A stretch of DNA of 64,000 nt, taken from contig SNVD02004654.1 of assembly GCA_013180625.2 (NCBI GenBank), positions 124,001 to 188,000 on the forward strand, written 5' to 3'. The DNA is from Boswellia sacra. Its lineage: Eukaryota > Streptophyta > Magnoliopsida > Sapindales > Burseraceae. Below are positions 61,597 through 64,000 of this stretch, piece by piece (within the stretch, counting starts at the first letter, position 1; each line of letters begins with the position of its first letter). Both the position numbers and the translations under genes were made by a program. The notes under the pieces are model-generated. The model ran no database searches. It was not told where the DNA came from and worked only from the letters and a program-made list of their open reading frames with translations.

Positions 61597-61836
61597 ATGA
61601 TTGAGTTATGTGGAGATTGTTGAACTATATAATTGAGATGTTGTTTAACTATTTGATTATATGATGTTGAACAGTGGATGACGATTGAGTTATGTTTGGT
61701 TTGTTTAGGAAATTGTATGATTGAGTTATGTGGAGGTTGCTGAACTATATAATTGAGATGTTGTTTAACTATTTGATTATATGATGTTGAACAGTGGATG
61801 ACGATTGAGTTATGTTTGGTTTGTTTAGGAAATGGT
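61597..61836 (+). repeat. 120-bp tandem duplication in the CACTA 3' region
   Basis: Two units of exactly 120 bp (for example TGAACTATATAATTGAGATG at 61621 and 61741) differ at only about two or three positions. They follow the second transposase gene and contain no frame. This is a recent duplication. Confidence 0.9.
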
Positions 61837-62080
61837 TAAATTATTTATGTGACATATCTTGATATTTGATTTGATTTCATTATATTCATCGAATGATTGA
61901 AGAAACATATCAAAACATTTTTTTGAGACAGGTTACTTAATCTTTGGACAGTAAATAACATTAAACAGTAGAGGAAAAAAAACCTTTTAGTGCGGTTTTG
62001 TGATCGTCGCAAAAAATTTGGGCAACAAACTATGTCGTTTTCGTTAGAATTATATGCGTCGATTGTTACCACTTTTACAG

Positions 62081-62254
62081 CGGTTTCATGGTCGGCATAA
62101 AAATGGGCTTATACGACGGTTTCATGGTCGACGTAAAAATGGGCTTATACGGCGGTTTCATGGTCGATGTAAAAAGGGGCTTATACGGTGGTTTCATGGT
62201 CGACGTAAAAATGGGCTTATACGGCGGTTTCATGGTCGACATAATACGGCGGTT
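62081..62254 (+). repeat. CACTA right subterminal array, 36-bp units
   Basis: About four and a half copies of a unit of the form CGGTTTCATGGTCGACGTAA plus AAATGGGCTTATA are joined head to tail. Each holds a TACGGCGGTTT-like motif. Beyond it, to 62460, the same motif occurs in both orientations (AAACCGCCGTA), allowing hairpins. These are the expected binding sites of the TNPA-like protein. The repeated open frames RRFHGRRKNGLI are a by-product. Confidence 0.85.
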
Positions 62255-62482
62255 TAGAACCGCCGTAAAAAGATGTGGTTTATGTCTATTGCGTTTTGTC
62301 TTTCGTTTTTACGTCGAACACATAAACCGTTGTAAAAACCTTTTTACAGCGGGCCAAAACCGCTGTTAAAGCTTTTACTGTAGTTGCTTATACGGTGGGT
62401 GCGAACCGCCGCATAACCGTCGTAAATGTGTTTTTACGGCGGTTTTGGCCCGCCGTAAATAGTCTTCCCCGTTGTAGTGTTA

Positions 62483-63399
62483 TGCTTTTATTTTGATAGG
62501 GACACACATTTATTGAAGTCTAACTAAGCGCTTTTAGAGAAGCAATTTGAAAGGTGTGGCCATTTTTGCTTTATTTATGTGAAATGTGGCTCAACTTATG
62601 TAAAATTGAGTATGCAAACAGCAGGCATTGCACTGCGGTCCAAGATGTGTTGAGCCGCAGCGCAATGGAAGCTAGAAATTCCATGTTTTCGGCAGAGGAT
62701 CTTGGGCTGTGGCGCATCAGAATCTGAGCCGTGATACATGTGGGGTAGAAAGGTCTGGGCCACGGCGCATGCTAGGATGAGCCACAACGCATGTTTGGAT
62801 TATTGGAAACTTTTTTTACACATGGCTGCTGGACATTGGACACTTATAATTCTTTCTTGGGAGTATAAAAAGCGCATATTCTCTAGTGTTTGAAATAAAG
62901 AAGAGAGAGAATAGAGAGGAATGGCTTAGAGAAAGGTGTTGTTACTTGTATGTGAAATAAACCTAGGTTCTTCTAGTTTCTCCTTGTAAATCTTTTGTAA
63001 CTCTCTTATTTTTCATTATAATGAATTATTCATAATGAATAATTGGATGTAGAATCATTTATGTGGTCTAAACCAATATAAATTTTTTGTGTCTTTTACT
63101 TGTTTACTTGGATGTGTTTTTAATACTTTGATTTTAATTCTACATAAGTCTCTTGAGAGTGTATGCGCCATCGTTCTTCGCAATAATTTAATTAAAAGTT
63201 GCCTATCATATCTCTGAGAATCCCATTCGAAATCATTGTATCTTTGAATATACTCAAAATAAAAAAAAGGAGACATTATAATATCATTTGATGTTGAAAT
63301 TTCAAAAATATATAATTGCATCTCTCAACTTCAAAGTTAAAGTGTTTAACACTGACCTGAGGAACGGTATTCTATTTTCCCATAAAAAAACAAATTAGA
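62483..63399 (+). repeat. Diverged LTR remnant
   Basis: GAGTATAAAAAGCGC at about 62861-62875 looks like a TATA box, AATAAA-like words follow, and at 63042-63077 there is a U5-type hairpin with ATTGG/CCAAT as outer stem and GGATGTAG at the same place as in the copia LTRs. GTGTGGCCATTTTTGC at about 62555 resembles sequence left of the CACTA element. Ends and target duplication were not found. Confidence 0.4.
63042..63077 (+). promoter_or_regulatory. U5-type hairpin in the LTR remnant
   Basis: ATTGG (63042-63046) pairs with CCAAT (63073-63077). ATGTAG follows the first arm and TCTAAA precedes the second, and TATAAATTT comes after, matching the layout in the two copia elements. The inner stem is longer and less regular (AGA...TCT). 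Confidence 0.4.
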
Positions 63400-63496
63400 C
63401 ACGTGGCCACCCATGTGAGAAAGGTGGAGTTCCACCATCTCATTGTCTAAAGCATGGTGGTTGGGCACTTGGGAGTTGAAATCCTCTCCTATAAAA
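63400..63496 (+). promoter_or_regulatory. Promoter-like stretch with G-box and TATA box
   Basis: CACGTGGC (63400-63407), a G-box/ABRE-type word, lies about 85 bp before CTATAAAAC (63489-63497), which is followed by a C-rich leader-like region (63500-63535). A gene may start here and leave the window, or this may be part of an LTR. The frame at 63698-63931 is not convincingly connected. Confidence 0.35.
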
Positions 63497-63499
63497 CCC

Positions 63500-64000
63500 C
63501 CAAACCCAACCCCCCCACCCCCAACATACACACACACATTAAATTGAAATTATTTACTTGTCATTTAGAAGTATGCTCTGTGGTTGCCATTTATTTGGAA
63601 ACTCCACATCAAAAACTAATGATACTTCATAATTTCAACTAGCTCATATTTATTATACTTAATTTCTTGTTATATTATTTAACTACGTGGTGTTTATTTG
63701 CTTTATTTCGCATTATTATATAGTGATCATTGCAAACCTGAAGTTTGCAAGTGGAAGCAAAATAAAGAACATGAAGTTTTGAAATTATTAAGTGAACCAG
63801 AAGTTTCACAAAATGTCAAACTTGAAAAGCTTGTAATTTTTTGCCTCGACTCTAGAGATAAAATGGTATCTAAGATGGGCCACAAATGTTCAATCTCATT
63901 TGTGTGCAAAAAAATTGAGAACATACTATAATGAAAGACAATCAAGCAACCACAAGAAAAGGCTAAAACAATGAATTTTATTTAAGATCTAATATAGTTC
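63500..64000 (+). other. Unassigned sequence at the right edge
   Basis: A 77-codon frame (63698-63931) includes a charged stretch with EVLKLLSEPEVSQNVKLEKL after a TATATAG acceptor-like site. It could be an exon, but no family is recognised and no second exon is visible. Confidence 0.3.

Larger units (their letters stand above)
48645..62479 (+). mobile_element. CACTA (En/Spm-like) DNA transposon, 13835 bp
   Basis: It starts CACTACAA and ends TTGTAGTG, flanked by the 3-bp duplication TTA (48642-48644 and 62480-62482), the hallmark of CACTA transposases. Subterminal TACGGCGGTTT / AAACCGCC motifs occur at the left end (48735-48750) and many times at the right end (62074-62460). The right half holds two genes in the usual order: TNP2-type transposase (55910-59463), then a Transposase_24-type gene (59722-61440). 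The left 7 kb has CT-rich exon-like blocks and an AC-rich array. Both genes are broken, so this copy is non-autonomous, but its ends look usable. Confidence 0.95.

Noticed and set aside
62081..62254. CRISPR-like regular repeats of 36 bp
   Set aside because: Units are joined directly without unique spacers, and the context is a plant transposon end.
62054..62369. Repeated 12-residue open frames across the CACTA right end
   Set aside because: They only reflect the 36-bp DNA repeat; the repeat is non-coding subterminal sequence.

Overview
The window is AT-rich nuclear DNA of a flowering plant, probably a dicot. The evidence is plant-type GT-AG introns of about 55-110 bp, Ty1/copia elements primed by initiator tRNA-Met, plant CACTA and hAT DNA transposons, and a plant-mobile-domain-like gene. 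No bacterial, organellar or rRNA sequence was seen, and the species cannot be named from the sequence alone. No intact host gene was found, so this is repeat-rich accessory DNA in which most coding sequence belongs to mobile elements.

Layout. 0-13 kb: a short hAT-type MITE (603-1100), a three- to four-exon plant-mobile-domain (PMD)-like gene with a frameshift (3274-5147), a long stretch with no gene I can assign, AT-rich tandem repeats, and a GC-ended non-autonomous hAT element (12099-12723). 13-19 kb: 21-bp minisatellite-like repeats, a Mutator-like inverted repeat, a SINE-like tRNA head, and a second, inverted copy of the first hAT MITE. 19.3-26.8 kb: a three-exon gene for a small multi-pass membrane protein. 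Its first intron holds a young Ty1/copia element (Tork-like, 20568-25960, LTRs about 98 percent identical). 27.1-37.1 kb: an older Sirevirus-like copia on the minus strand (LTRs about 92-93 percent identical), with an extra decayed gene between pol and the 3' LTR. 38-43 kb: possible exon relics, a foldback MITE (39820-40009) and a solo LTR (42272-42618). 43.1-47.3 kb: a complete but dead Ac-like hAT element. 48.6-62.5 kb: a complete 13.8-kb CACTA (En/Spm-like) element with two broken transposase genes. 62.5-64 kb: a diverged LTR remnant and a promoter-like stretch.

Six insertions are fixed to the base by target-site duplications: ATTAAAAT (hAT, 12.1 kb), GGTTT (copia 1), AGCTC (copia 2), CTCTA (solo LTR), ATTATGAG (hAT, 43.1 kb) and TTA (CACTA). 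All the transposase and polyprotein genes carry stops or frameshifts, so none of these copies looks autonomous today.

Most notable signals: (1) a 30-36-nt two-stem hairpin in the U5 part of three different LTRs, whose outer stem differs in sequence but keeps its pairing; (2) hAT subterminal arrays of a TCCGACACTCGAC motif at about 22-bp spacing, with an internal copy of the terminal repeat; (3) a nearly G-free AC-rich array upstream of the CACTA transposase; (4) the extra gene of the Sirevirus-like element.
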